From Macrocybe gigantea (Eukaryota > Basidiomycota > Agaricomycetes > Agaricales > Callistosporiaceae), in the NCBI GenBank assembly GCA_011319805.1, contig SJRY01000245.1, positions 186,001 through 250,000 of the forward strand: a DNA stretch of 64,000 nucleotides, read 5' to 3'. The notes beneath the pieces were generated by a model. That model was not told the origin of the DNA and did not search any database. It saw nothing but the letters and a program-made list of their open reading frames with translations. A program made the translations under genes and the position numbers. Below are positions 22,221 to 33,520 of this stretch, piece by piece (positions within the stretch are counted from its first letter, which is position 1; each line of letters begins with the position of its first letter).

Positions 22221-23805
22221 CAGTGGCTGACATAAGTATCGCACAGCCACTGTGCACCGCATAGATAACTTGAGCACGAGGCGATTTGGCTGCCTCGCAC
22301 TACAAAACATTGCATAGAGGGACGTTGTGGGTTATATTTCAGTGATATGTCTTTATTAAATAATAGGAGCTTGATTCTGATAAAATATTCATGAGACAAT
22401 CAAAAAAGACATGAGCCATACATTTGTCCCACATGTTCTGTAGCATGGCAAAGGCCATAAAAGCCTCGTTATAGCTTGAAATCATTCCAACCATATTCTC
22501 CACCATGGTGTACACCTCTCTGACTAAAGTCACCTGCATTGTCAGCTACCACTATGATGGTCACAACAATTCTGAGGTTGGTCATTAGATTGGGGTTCAT
22601 TGCATAACAGTGGCAAAAATCCTTAAATGGTATAAGAAATCATAGGACCCATACTACATAAACCCGAAGTCTGGCAGACTCCGCAAAATGGACATCTGTG
22701 AGACTGTATTGCCATATGTGCACTTGCCAAATGTGAAGCCATGAACGCTGCTGAGCTCTAAAAGAAGCTCTTCCAACACGTGTCAATGCGAATCCTTAAC
22801 CACCATTTGAAGGAGGCAGGGCTAGTCTGCCATATCCATAGGTCCAAGCCATACCTTAGTAAGACCCACAAGGCCAAATGTCTGGCATGGGTGAAGGCAC
22901 ATGTCACTTGGACTCTGGAGGATTAAAAGCATGTGGTTTTTTCAGATGAGTCAAAATTCATGCTCTTCAAGTCTGATGGCCAGCAATATTGCTAGATTAG
23001 GCCAGGACAGGCCCTGGATGAGTGTTTCACCAAGAAAACAGTCAAGGACAGTGGCAGAAGTCTTATGGTGTGAGGGCGCATCTCAGCCGTGGGAATGGGC
23101 CAGCTTCATTAGATCGAAGGGATCATGAGAGGCCCAGATTATGTCGAAATCCTCAACAAATCTTATCTTGAGTTTCTTAAAGATCTCAAATTGCACTGAA
23201 CAGGCAATTCAAGTGCAATCTTCCAACAGAACAATGATCCGAAGCACTGATCAAAGGTTGCCAAGGACTGGTTCCAAAAAAAGAAAATCAAACACCTTAT
23301 GTGGCTGGCTGCCAGCCCTAATATGAACATCATAGAGCATGTGTGGGATCAGGTGGATGGTCCTGTGCATGTCCACAACCCTTTACTATGCAATAAGGAT
23401 GAGCTGTGGGCTGCACTTCAAGAGGAATAGGCCAACTTCTTATGATCTGCCCTGGACAAGCTCTTCAAGAGCATGCCCTGCTATGTCAGTGCACTTTTGA
23501 AGGCTCGAGAAGGTCATACCAAATATTAGGTATGCAGATCTCTCTCATCCATTCCTTGATGCACACAATGCTAATCATTACACCATACCTGTCCAGGGCA
23601 GAAGTATCACACACCCAAATTTTTGGTTTCGATGCTTACAATATTTTTCCATTTATATCTACCTTTCATTTCATCCCTATTGTAATTCTGATTTGTCATA
23701 GCTAATGATTGATGTCAAAATGAACTATCTACGATGCGAGTTACATGAGGTGTGGTCTTGTCAATCTAACTGAGAGTGGCTGTGTGATACTTATGTCAGC
23801 CACTG
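22221..23805 (+). mobile_element. Tc1/mariner-type DNA transposon
   Basis: 31-bp terminal inverted repeats: CAGTGGCTGACATAAGTATC at the left end and its near-perfect complement at 23775-23805 (one mismatch in 31). It is flanked on both sides by TA (22219-22220 and 23806-23807), the target duplicated by this superfamily. It is inserted into the LTR of a chromovirus, so it came later than that LTR. Length is 1585 bp, with one transposase gene in the plus direction. Confidence 0.92.
22505..23529 (+). pseudogene. Tc1-like transposase, inactivated
   Basis: From a plausible ATG at 22505 (MVYTSLTKVTC) to TAG at 23529. Helix-turn-helix sequence is weak in the N-terminus. The catalytic core is clear: VVFSDESKF (first D), QQNNDPKH (the second catalytic D appears as N, from one G-to-A change), and SPNMNIIEHVWD (E). 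The spacing from the second position to the E is 34 residues, so DD34E. At least six in-frame stops are present (for example after GH near 22588 and inside KH-stop-SK). It would have cut and pasted the element; it is now dead. Confidence 0.85.
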
Positions 23806-24144
23806 TATAGTATGTGAGCATAGATCATGGACTGTGCAATGCTATAGACTGCAGCTGAGTAAGACTAAGAAGGAAATGACTCAGAATGACTAGAAAGAGG
23901 AATGATTCAAAGAGCTGCTTGCTATATAAGGCTGTATAATAAGAAAATAGAAATGTAAAGAATAGAAGATGAGATAAAAAAGTAAATAGTCTCTTGAGCA
24001 TTTATAATATAATTCTCATTCTAATTTATATTTTCAATTGCTGTTGTAATTAAATAGTGTTTTTATACTTCTCTCCTCATTTCAAGCCAATGCCTAGCCT
24101 ACTTCTATATTAGAACACTCTTAGTATAGCTGAATAAAGTCTAC

Positions 24145-24465
24145 TGTTAGACTAGATGAATTTCAAAGGACTTGAACAGACTAAGTGCAAGAGCAGTTTG
24201 AGATGATGGCAAATAAAATATTAAGCCTAGTGCTACTGATACATTTGAAGGGTCTTATATACATATGGTGTGTGAGCATGGACTATGAACTGTACAATGC
24301 TATGTACTGCAGATATGGATGAGTAAGATCTAAGAGATGACTCAGAATGACTAGAAAAAGGGATGACTCAAGAGACTGCATGCTGCATAGAGCTGTGTAG
24401 TAGATAGCAGAAGAAGGGAAGATAAGATAAGAAAATGAATAGTCCATTGGACAGCATCTGTAACA
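24145..24465 (-). repeat. 3' LTR of element 5
   Basis: 321-bp LTR, plus-strand ends TGTTAG...GTAACA. Next to it on the internal side is ATCACCCTCTCTTTAG, the complement of a polypurine tract (CTAAAGAGAGGGTGAT). Confidence 0.88.
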
Positions 24466-24479
24466 TCACCCTCTCTTTA

Positions 24480-27400
24480 GATTCGCATCCTCATAAAAAT
24501 CTCTAAGCTAGTTGCCCTCATCCATTGTTATTCTCTCAGGCAGTTGCAGCACATATCCTTTCTATTTGACTAGAAATAGCATTTCTCTTCTTTGTTTCTT
24601 CCTTTTTAGGATTTCTTCTATCTTATACTCTTTTTTATTATTTATGATTTCAGAAGGTAGCAGTGTTAGTCATTTTTGTATTTTGAAATAGAGTCTCTTG
24701 TAGGGCATGAGTAGTGTTTCATTGAACATGGAATGTATCAGCTGCCATGATGCTGGGAGTTCCAGGCAATATGCCAAGGCTCTTTTCTCTTTGATCACCT
24801 TGAACAGTCCATACCAGAGTATTGATAGCTTCTTTGATGGTCAATTGACTGTGATATTAGTGGCTTCAAGCCATACTCCATCTTCATTCTTGTATTCATG
24901 AGCCAGCTTTCACTTGGCATTATAATTATCTTTGGCTTGTATTTGATTGGCTTTTCCTGGTATATGTCACAACTTGTACTCATATTCTTGTAGTTTTAGA
25001 TATCAGCCAATCTGTCTTGAATTGAGTCACTGTTGTTTTCAGAAGTACGACAGGTTTTTGTAATCTGTCAGTATTTCAAATTTCTTTCAGGCTTCAAGAA
25101 GATACTGTTGCCATGTCTTCGAGGCAACTATTATCATGAGGAGTTTCTTGTTATAGATTTCATAGTTCTGTTCTATTGGAGTCATGCATCTTGAGATGAA
25201 GCTGATTAGGTGCTATAGTTCTTTCTATTGTTGCAAGAGAACTGCTTCAATAGCATAGCCTAAGGCATCTGTTTTGACTTAAAACTTTTCTTCTGTTTGT
25301 AGGAGTACTAGAATGAGTGCTGAAGTAATATGTTGAATTAATTTTTGAAAGCACTCTATTGTCTATTCATTTACTAGAATGTTTTGTTTCCTGTCAGCTC
25401 TGTTAGAGGTTTCACAACCTTTGTGTGTCCCTTGATGAATCATCAGTAAAAGTTCATAAATTCTAAGAACTTTTATAGTTCTTTCTTCATTTTTAGTGTT
25501 GGCCAGGATTGTATAGCTGCAATTTTTTCTGGTTTCATCTCTACTTTTCCTTCTCCCATAATGTATCCTAATACTGGGACTTTTGATGATTTCCAGATGC
25601 ATTTTGGTCCTTTGATGAATAGATCATTCTTGTTTAGTATTTTCATGACTTTTACAGTTCTTTTCAAGTTTTTCTCATATTCATCTGATGATTATGATGT
25701 CATCTATATAGATTATGCATGCTCTTCTTTGTAGTTGGTCTTGAAAGAGGCTTGCCATCATTTGGCTGAATATGCCTAGTGCATTACATTGTCCAAAGTA
25801 TATGACCATTGGTTCAAAGAGTTCTCTTGCTGTTAGAAAGGCTGCTTTCTATTCATCCCCTTTTCAGATGTGCACATTATTATATCTCCAGATGATGTCA
25901 ATCTTGCTAAAATATTTTGCTTCTTGTAGTACATCAAGAAGTTTGCTGATGTATAAGTAATAGAAATTTGTCTTTGATTATATATTTATTTATTTTCTGG
26001 TAGTCTTGAATTAGTTGCTTGCTTCTATTCTTCTTATTGTAGAAGAAGCAGGATGCTGCATGAGGTGATTTTGATAGGTGTATCTTTTCTGTTCTTAACC
26101 TTTCTTCAACAAGCATCTAGTTCCTCTAATTTCTTTTGCATCATTGGATAGACTTTGCTCAGTATCATTTTGGATGCATCTTTTATCAGGTTTATCTTGT
26201 GGTTCCACTCTTTGTAGTCTGGTAAGCAATTGAAGTTTTTCTCTTTAAAGAGGTGTTTAAATCTGGTCAAATATAGGGGTATATGAGTTTCTGATTTGTC
26301 GCTGGCTATGGTCTTCACTGGATTAAGGACCTTCTATATCTTTATAATCTGATAATTTATTTTGCATGTTTTAAGACATCTGTTAAAAACAATTTCTCCC
26401 ATCTTCTATTTAATCATTGGATTGTAGTAGATGAGCCAGTCATGCCCTAGTAGCATGTCAGTTTTTCTAATATTGAGTACAATAGCTTTCATGTGCTCCT
26501 TATATCCTTTAATGTCAATGTGGACTTCTGCTACTCAATTTGCTATTTTTTTGTCAGTTGGGTGATCTGTCCATATTTATAATTGGAATATTCTTGATTT
26601 ATCATATCTTTAGACCTGTTTTCGTTACTATGGCAGTGTTGATGCAGGTTCTATCTGCTCTACTGTTGACTTCTGGTGTTATCATAGCTATTCCTTTTCA
26701 TGTTTGTATCTTAGCTGATACTGCAAGTTCTTTCTTTTTTAGTGGTTTGTTCCCTCAGATGGTTTTTTATAGTGCTTCAGATCATTTTGCAGAAATGGTG
26801 TATTTCAGAGTATGGGATGATCTACATCCAATATCAAAGTGAGTCTGTTTTAGCTATATAGGTTGTGATTTAGCACCTCCTAGTCAAACTCTTCGACAAA
26901 ACCCTCTTTATCAGAGCTTTCTTCATCCTTATCTTCTTCATCTCCCTCTTCTTCTTTTTTTACTTTTCTGACTTGGGATTTTCCCTTCTTCTTCTTCTTG
27001 CAGTTTTATGCATAATGTCCCATTAGGCCACAGTTAAAACATGTGACATTTGCTGCTCCTTTTCATGGCTCTGAGCAGTTTCATAAGAGGTGTTCTGGTT
27101 TATTGCAATTGAAGCAATTGTTGCTTTATACTTTGTCAACTTTCATTACCTGTCCTGCTCCTCAGCTTGAATTTCCAAATTTGCACTAATTGCTTATGAA
27201 TTCTTCTCTCGTTACATTTCTGTGTTCATTATTTTATTCAATTGCTCAAACTGTCTTGATGTATTCATCTCCATCTGCTAGAAGTGCAAAAATCAAATGT
27301 ACTACTTCTGCTATTTGTCAGTTTAGGCTCTTGAGTAAAAAGTGAGGGGCTGTTCTCATTACTCCTGCTTTTCCTACAAGGTCTACAAATTTATCCAGAA

Positions 27401-27560
27401 ATTCATCAATAAGTCAGTTCCCTTATCTAATATTGAATAACTTGCTTCTTGCTTGTGATGGTAATATGATATTGCTGAATCATATCTCTATCTTGGTTAT
27501 GAAGTCAGCTCATGTGCTTGTATTAGTAGTAGTATCGATTCTCTTTGAGGCCCAGTGGGC
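24480..27560 (-). pseudogene. Element 5 gag C-terminus, protease and pol remnant (no integrase core)
   Basis: Minus-strand reading from the right: end of gag with a CCHC knuckle region (around 27,010-27,110), a charged E/D/K-rich stretch near 26,900-27,000, a weak protease region, RT and RNase H between about 25,000 and 26,400 (blocks KNDLFIKGPKC, SSKVPVLGYIMGEGKVE, PEKIAAIQSWPTLK; RNase H near 25,140-25,360), then directly a C-terminal integrase/chromodomain stub (24,560-24,940). Stops are frequent. Matching blocks in element 4 at 42,060-44,000 confirm identity. Confidence 0.75.
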
Positions 27561-27566
27561 TCCTGG

Positions 27567-27886
27567 TGTTAGGCTAGATGAATCTCAAAAGGACTCAGGC
27601 AGACTAAGTATGAGAGTGGTCTTGAGATGATGGCAAAAGGAATATTAAGCCTAGCGCTACTGGTATATCTGGGAGTCCTTATATATATTATAGTACTTGA
27701 GCATGGACCATGGGCTGCGCAATGCTGTAGACTGCGGATGAGTAAGACTGGAAAAAAATGACTCAGAATGACTAGAGAAGTAAAATGACTCGATGGCTGC
27801 ATGCTGTGCAGCATGATGGGGAAGATAAGAGATATGGAAAAGATAAGATAAGAAATTGAATGGTCCTTTGGGCGACATCTGTAACA
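27567..27886 (-). repeat. Solo chromovirus LTR inside element 5 gag
   Basis: 320-bp LTR (TGTTAGGCTAG...GACATCTGTAACA on the plus strand) flanked by CCTGG at 27562-27566 and 27887-27891. Removing it restores GGGCTCCTGGTCCAT, as in element 4 near 44,640. No internal sequence is left, so it arose by recombination between the LTRs of a complete copy. Confidence 0.92.
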
Positions 27887-27891
27887 CCTGG

Positions 27892-28748
27892 TCCATTGAT
27901 TATTCTTGATAGAACTGCTCTGATCTTCTGTATATTGGTGAGGTCTCTGTATGCATTTACATATAACTTTATCTTCCTCCACCAAATGTCAAAGGCTGTT
28001 CGATCCCCTGTGAAGAATTTCAGGTCAGTGATAATTCTCTTGTATTCTGTCATTATCTTTTAAAGAGTATTCTGGTTACTGCTTTATTCTTGGTTTTGCT
28101 GCACTCAGGTTTGCTGCTTTTAGATTTGCTTCTGTCTCTGCTCTTCTCTTTGTTCCTACAATAGTCTAGATCGATTTCAGAGATTCTGCAGGCTTGTTCA
28201 AAATTGGCCCATTCTGCAGCAGTCAGTTCTTCTGTTTCTGGTAATCCTTTTTGCTTCCTCCACTGATAGTATTTATTCCAGTTGCTTTTACTTACTTTTG
28301 CTATAGTGGTTTGGGTTTTTTCTTAAGCAGTGCTTTAGCAGGTTGGTTCTCAAGAGGTGTTTAGTGGTCTTATTTCTATATGTCCTTGACTCTAGTGACA
28401 TTCTCATTGGCTTTATCAGACACTTTGCACTCTGTGCCCTCTTTGTATTAGTATATCTTCTTCTTGTACTCAATGGTTGTAGTTTTCAATCTGCTGTTGT
28501 CTGAAGTTTCGGGCTTGCATTTCTTCTTCTCTCATTTTCTTGCAGATAGATTCATCCTCTTCTTGAGCAGGAAGATTCTGGTCTGACTATAGCTCTTTTA
28601 AGCTTATTCTATATTCTCCCTCTAGTAAGAGTTCTGTAATGAGCTGTGCTGCTCTATCACTGAAGATCTCAGTAGGTTCGTCTATAGTGGTAAAGGCAAA
28701 CTCTCTCAGAAATGCCTGTTCTTTGTCATCACTACTTGGTGTAGGCAT
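27892..28748 (-). pseudogene. Element 5 gag N-terminal part
   Basis: Begins MPTPSSDD on the minus strand at 28748, followed by KEQAFLREFAFTT and a LEGEY-SLKELW block, then basic repeats. The same start occurs in element 2 (31065) and element 4 (45518). It contains stops; the C-terminal half continues left of the solo LTR. Confidence 0.75.
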
Positions 28749-28983
28749 ATGCTCACTCTTTCATTTGTTTGGATTGCTAATGTCTCTGCAGATGGCATAG
28801 ACTGTCTCTGTGAATGGCATGGACTGCAATGTCTGGTCTATTTTTTTGAGCCAAGTGCTCTCACCATTCATACTAGTGCTTGCTGGATTGGCAACTACTT
28901 ATCATTGAGTATTAATCAAGTCTTTGATAAAGTGTGATATGGTATGTATAAGTTTGAGCAAGTCTTGATGAGGCTTAATATCT

Positions 28984-29305
28984 TGTTAGACTAGACAAGT
29001 CTCAAAGGACTCAGGCAGACTAAGTGCGAAAGCAGTTTGAGATGATAGCAAATGGAATATTAAGCCTAGTGCTACCGGTACATTCAGAGGGTTTTATATA
29101 CATATAGTATATGAGCATAGACTATAGACTGTGCAATGCTATATACTGTAGATGTAAATAAGTAAAATCTAAGAGATGACTCAGGATGACTAGAAGAAGA
29201 GATGACTCAAAGGGCTGTGTGCTGTGCAAGGCTGTGTAACAGATAGCGAGGGAAAAAGGAGATACAATAAGAAAATGAATAGTCCATTGGGCAGTGTTTG
29301 TAATA
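28984..29305 (-). repeat. 5' LTR of element 5
   Basis: 322 bp, ending GTAATA instead of GTAACA (a C-to-T change at the terminal CA). Directly on its internal side is AGGCTTAATATCT (plus strand), whose complement is the presumed primer-binding site of the family. Confidence 0.88.
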
Positions 29306-29310
29306 TCTAC

Positions 29311-30503
29311 AAGTAATGCACTTCTTATTCTTAAGGCTGCTTAATATAGTCTGATTCTATATATCACCTGTCAACCTAAGCAAAATACCAACTTGGACTC
29401 TGTTTTTATTTTTAATGAGAAAGAGAACAGTATCAAGTATTAGATTAATGGCTTGTTCTAGAACTATGGCTATATCTTTAAAAACTTTTTACTTTATTAC
29501 AAGACCAACAAGGACTATGTAAAGATATTAAGCAGCCTCAAGCTCAACAGATTGTTAAAAAAAGTGCTCTGTTTTAATGTTTTTATTCTTAATCTAAACT
29601 ATTCTATTTTTTTAGACATTCTCTATAACTATCAGAAGCATATTACAATGTTTTATTTTCTACTATAGAATTAAGAATATTAAAAACAATTACTTATACT
29701 CACTGTTATATCTGTAAGAATTTATATAGCTTGATATTAGCCTTAAATTCTATATATAGCTGTTATATATAGATTGTCTATAAAATAAAAAGGATTTTTT
29801 GCTGAATCTGTTTTGAGTCTCTGATAGGATTGCTTGACTGAGCTATTGAGAAGCTCGTTTATACTGATTATAGTTTGTTAATACTGATAATATAAAATAT
29901 ATAGCATTATATAGATAATAAAATAATAAATATAATTATATATTATAATATATACTAGCAAATAAAATTGTATAATCTTATAATATCAGATTATAATTAT
30001 AGTCCACTAAATAAAAATATATAGCATTGTATAATTTCTACTAAAATAGTATATATTTTATATTATAATATATTAATATATAATTTTATCTAAATTATAT
30101 ATTAAAAAATATTATAGATATTTTACTAATATTTTCTCTTCTAATAGAATACTGCCTTCTTTGAGTAATATAACTAATGCTTTTGCTATTTGTCATAGGT
30201 ATAAAACATTAATTTATTATAGTATTAAATGATAACTTGGCATTCTGACTCCAATAGATTTTTTATATTATAGCATTCTTAGATAGAAAAATAATGTATT
30301 AATAGAAAGAGCCAGACTAGTATAGATAAAAAAATCTTATTATAGTGCTTGATAATATTATTATTCTTACATTTATTAATATATCAACTCTTTAAATTAT
30401 AGAACTATTAATACTCTATTTTTAATATTCAGTGCATGATAGTTGTAATAAATATTATCTTTTATAGTGCAAGCACTATAGTATTTCTTCATTATTAAAA
30501 ATC
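29311..30503. other. Very A/T-rich relic sequence
   Basis: About 1.2 kb of strongly A/T-biased sequence with no usable frame. It has the same character as 48,412-49,700, and the two were continuous before element 2 inserted between TAATA repeats (30504-30508 and 48407-48411). Probably an old repeat degraded by C-to-T mutation; its identity cannot be read. Confidence 0.5.
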
Positions 30504-30508
30504 TAATA

Positions 30509-30829
30509 TGTTATAGATGCTGCCCAATGGACTATTCATTTTCTTATCTTATCTCCCCTTTCTCTGCTATCTACCATACAGCCCTGCACAGCACACAATC
30601 TTTCGAGTCATCCCTTCCTCTAGTCATTCTGAGTCATCCTTTAGGTCTTATTCATCTGCATCTGCAGTACATAGCATTGTGCAGCCCATAGTCCATGCTC
30701 ATGTACCATATATATATAAGACCCTCTAAATGTATCAGTAGTGCTAGGCTTAATATTCTATTTGCCATCATCTCAAACTGCTCTCGCATTTAGTCTGCCC
30801 AAGTCCTTTGAGATTCATCTAGCCTAACA
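30509..30829 (+). repeat. 5' LTR of element 2
   Basis: 321 bp, TGTTATAG...CTAACA. It contains a TATA-box-like CATATATATATAAG (30708-30720) and, starting at 30746, AGGCTTAATAT. Differences from the 3' LTR are mostly C/T or G/A. Confidence 0.9.
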
Positions 30830-30842
30830 AGATATTAAGCCT
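30708..30842 (+). promoter_or_regulatory. LTR promoter and putative self-primer/primer-binding site
   Basis: TATA box at 30708-30720. About 33 nt further, AGGCTTAATAT (30746-30756) is the reverse complement of the sequence immediately after the LTR, AGATATTAAGCCT (30830-30842), over 11 nt. If transcription starts at 30746, the RNA's own 5' end could pair with the primer-binding site, as known for Tf1 of fission yeast. No tRNA 3'-end complement is evident at this position. The same pair is present in elements 4 and 5. Confidence 0.65.
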
Positions 30843-31064
30843 CATTGAGACTCGCTTAGACTCATGCACACCACATCATGCTTTATTAAAGACTTGATCA
30901 ATATTTAATGATAAGTGGTTGCTAACCCAGTGAGCACTAGTACGAATGATGAGAGCACTTGGCTCGAAGAAGTAGATCAGACATTGCAGTCCATGCCATT
31001 CACAGAGACAGTCTATGCCATCTGCAGAGACATTAGCAATCCAAACAAATGAAAGAGTGAGCAT

Positions 31065-31340
31065 ATGCCTACACCAAGTAGTGATGACAAAGAACAGGCA
31101 TTTCTGAGAGAGTTTGCTTTCACCACCACAGATGAACCTACCGAGATCTTCAGTGACAGAGCAGCACAGCTTATTACAGAACTCTTACTAGAGGGAGAAT
31201 ATGGGATAAGCCTAAAAGAGCTGTGGTCAAACCTGAATCTTCCTGCTAAAGAAAAGGACAAATCCATCCACAAGAAAACAAGAGAGGAATGGATGCAAGC
31301 CTAAAACTTCAGACAATAGCAGATTGAAAACTACAACTAC
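31065..31340 (+). pseudogene. Element 2 gag N-terminal stub
   Basis: ATG at 31065, MPTPSSDDKEQAFLREFAF, then ITELLLEGEYGISLKELW and a Lys/Glu-rich end. Open to 31304 (79 aa), then a stop; homology to the gag of elements 4 and 5 stops near 31,340. Confidence 0.75.
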
Positions 31341-32619
31341 TGAGTGCCATGGGAGATCAGAAATCTGGCCACACTGGGTACCTAGCCACTTTAAGTTTTG
31401 CATGAGATAGATAGATGCTCCACTCAAAGTATCACTTCCAGACATGTTGTAAGGTCATATACAATGTATTTATACAGTTCTATAATTCCTATGTTGAGCA
31501 GTGATCAAGTGCTGCATCGAAAAGTCTGGTCCTGCCCTAGAATATGTATTTGATTATATTAACATGAGCTATCATATCAGAATGCACTCCACTCCCAGTG
31601 ATATCATCAGTTTGTAGTGTCTTTGTGGGTTTATCCTAATATTATTTGACTCTCTGAATCCATTTTTGATGGAATAAAAGCATGAAATAATACATATGCC
31701 TATTATAAGACCAACTGAATTTGAAATAACCTTAAATTTAGCTTAACTGAGTCTATCTCTCGACATAGCCATAGTTATTCATTGTGATGCTTGCCAGACT
31801 CATAAAGCTATTTCTGAAATCTATGCATATTAATCTTTATTTTTCATAGTATAGAACTTTTTTTAATTTTTTTTCTGAGTTCCAATAAACATGCAGATTA
31901 GAAAAAAGGAAAAATACAAGTTTAAGATATCAAAAAGGAGGAAACATGAAAAATACTAAATATAGAGGAAAAGATATAATATATTATGGAACTATCTTAC
32001 ATTAATTTCTTCTAGGCACTCTGATTGCCTATTGCTGCATGAAAACCCCTCTATATGGTGCTAAACATTTGATGTGATTTTATGCTTATATCACAGTCAT
32101 GCAAATTGAGGATATTGCACTTGAATACAAAAGTAATAATAATGCAGAATAAATTTTAATCTAATCTATCACATCTAATAGTGGTTTGCAATGCATTATA
32201 CCTGGCCATTTTTCCAATTCTATACAAGTGTTAAATGGCTGCTTTAACACATCCCTTGATAAAAACATTAAATTAGATAGTTTCTTAATATAAAATCAAT
32301 TCACATATATAGATTATTATTCTGCATATCTATGTCCATATAGAACAGATGAGATGGCTACAAATGAATGCAGGAAAATGAAGTTGGGATTGCAGATGAG
32401 ACCTTTCTCATGCTGGCTGAGTACCCAGTCACAAGATATACAATGAAGAAAAAAATTCATATCTCAGGAGTATACTCACCCTAGGTCACAAGTGTACTTC
32501 AAATATTTAGATATGATATATATATTGACATTTTGAGATACTGAACATGGCAGAAGAGTGATTGCATATTGAATAGTTTACAATTTCTGCTTATGTAGCT
32601 GAGTTTAGGGTCACTAACA
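31341..32619. other. Unexplained 1.28-kb segment inside element 2
   Basis: Lies between the gag stub and the RT part of element 2, where gag C-terminus, protease and RT N-terminus would be expected. It is A/T-rich, has no frames above 80 aa that look real, and has no visible LTR, TIR or poly(A). It could be an old insertion accompanied by deletion, or another strongly mutated element. Confidence 0.45.
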
Positions 32620-33515
32620 GTAGCAAGAGGGCTCTTTGAACCAATAGTCATGTACTTTGGATAGTGCAATGCACCAGGCACATTTAGCTGAATGATAGCA
32701 AGCCTCTTCCAAGACCAACTATGAAGGAGAGTGTGCATAATCTATATGAATGACATCATAATCATTGGATGAATATGAGAAGAACTTCAAAAAAATACTA
32801 TAGAAGTCATGGAGATACTAAACAAGAATGATCTATTTGTCAAAGGACCAAAATGCATCTGAAAATCATCAAAAGTCCCAGTATTAGGATACATTATGGG
32901 AGAAGGAAAAGTGGAGATGGAACCAGAAAAGATCACAGCTGTACAATCCTGGCCAACACCAAAAATGAAGAAAGAACTACAAAAGTTCTTAGGATTTACA
33001 AACTTTTACCAATGATTCATTAAGGGATATGCAAAGGTTGTGAAACCTTTGATGGAGCTGACTGGAAACAAAACATTCCAGTAGACAAACAGACAATAGA
33101 ACACTTTCAAAGAATTGATTCGACATATAACCTTGGCACCCATTCTAGCACTTCCACAGACAGAAGAAAAATTTTGAGTTGAAACAGACACCTCAGGATA
33201 TGCCATTGGAGCAGTTCTATCACAACAACAGAAAGGACTATGACACTCAATTGCTTTCATTTCAAGATGCATGACTCTAGCAGAACAGAACTATGAAATC
33301 TATAATAAGGAACTCCTTGCAATATGGTCACCCTGAAGACATGGAGACAATACCTCCTAGAAGCTTGAGAGAAGTTTGAGATATTGACAGATTACAAAAA
33401 CCTATCATATTTTCAAAAACTGCAGTGGCTCAATTCAAGACAGATTAGCTGATACTTGAAACTACAAGAATACAACTATGAACTATGACATATACCAGAG
33501 AAAGCCAGTGAAAAA
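32620..33515 (+). pseudogene. Element 2 RT and RNase H remnant
   Basis: Plus-strand traces: GLFEPIVMYFG, IIYMNDIIIIG (the YxDD motif is YMND, changed from the canonical D), EILNKNDLFVKGPKC, PVLGYIMGEGKVEMEPEKI, KKELQKFLGFTNFY, then RNase H with TSGYAIGAVLSQQQKG, ISRCM and AEQNYEIYNKELLAI, ending in KPVK/KKQ at the element 3 insertion. Stops are numerous (for example FG-stop-CNAPG). In live copies this part copies the RNA and degrades the template. Confidence 0.8.
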
Positions 33516-33520
33516 GCAGA

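Larger units (their letters stand above)
22040..24009 (-). mobile_element. Chromovirus 5' LTR plus leader stub, split by a Tc1-like element
   Basis: 22106-22220 and 23808-24009 together form one LTR of the chromovirus family (minus orientation), with the family leader (AAGGCTTAATATCTT) directly to its left at 22091-22105. Its ends are mutated (TATTAG... and ...TATAATA instead of TGTTAG and TGTAACA). The element body left of about 22,040 is missing, so no target duplication can be matched. It is the most A/T-drifted LTR of the family here. Confidence 0.75.
24145..29305 (-). mobile_element. Chromovirus element 5, integrase-deleted, with nested solo LTR
   Basis: Complete insertion on the minus strand: 3' LTR 24145-24465, 5' LTR 28984-29305, flanked by the 5-bp duplication TCTAC (24140-24144 and 29306-29310). 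Internally, from right to left, it has leader, gag (ATG at 28748), zinc knuckle, protease, RT and RNase H, then a junction near 24,945 where the integrase core present in element 4 (about 40,870-42,020) is missing. The small frame after the chromodomain is also missing. A solo LTR (27567-27886) lies inside gag. All frames contain stops. Confidence 0.88.

Noticed and set aside
22101..24014. Target duplication around the Tc1-split LTR
   Set aside because: TATCT and TAATT do not match, and the left flank is element leader, so it is the 5' LTR of a truncated element, not a solo LTR.
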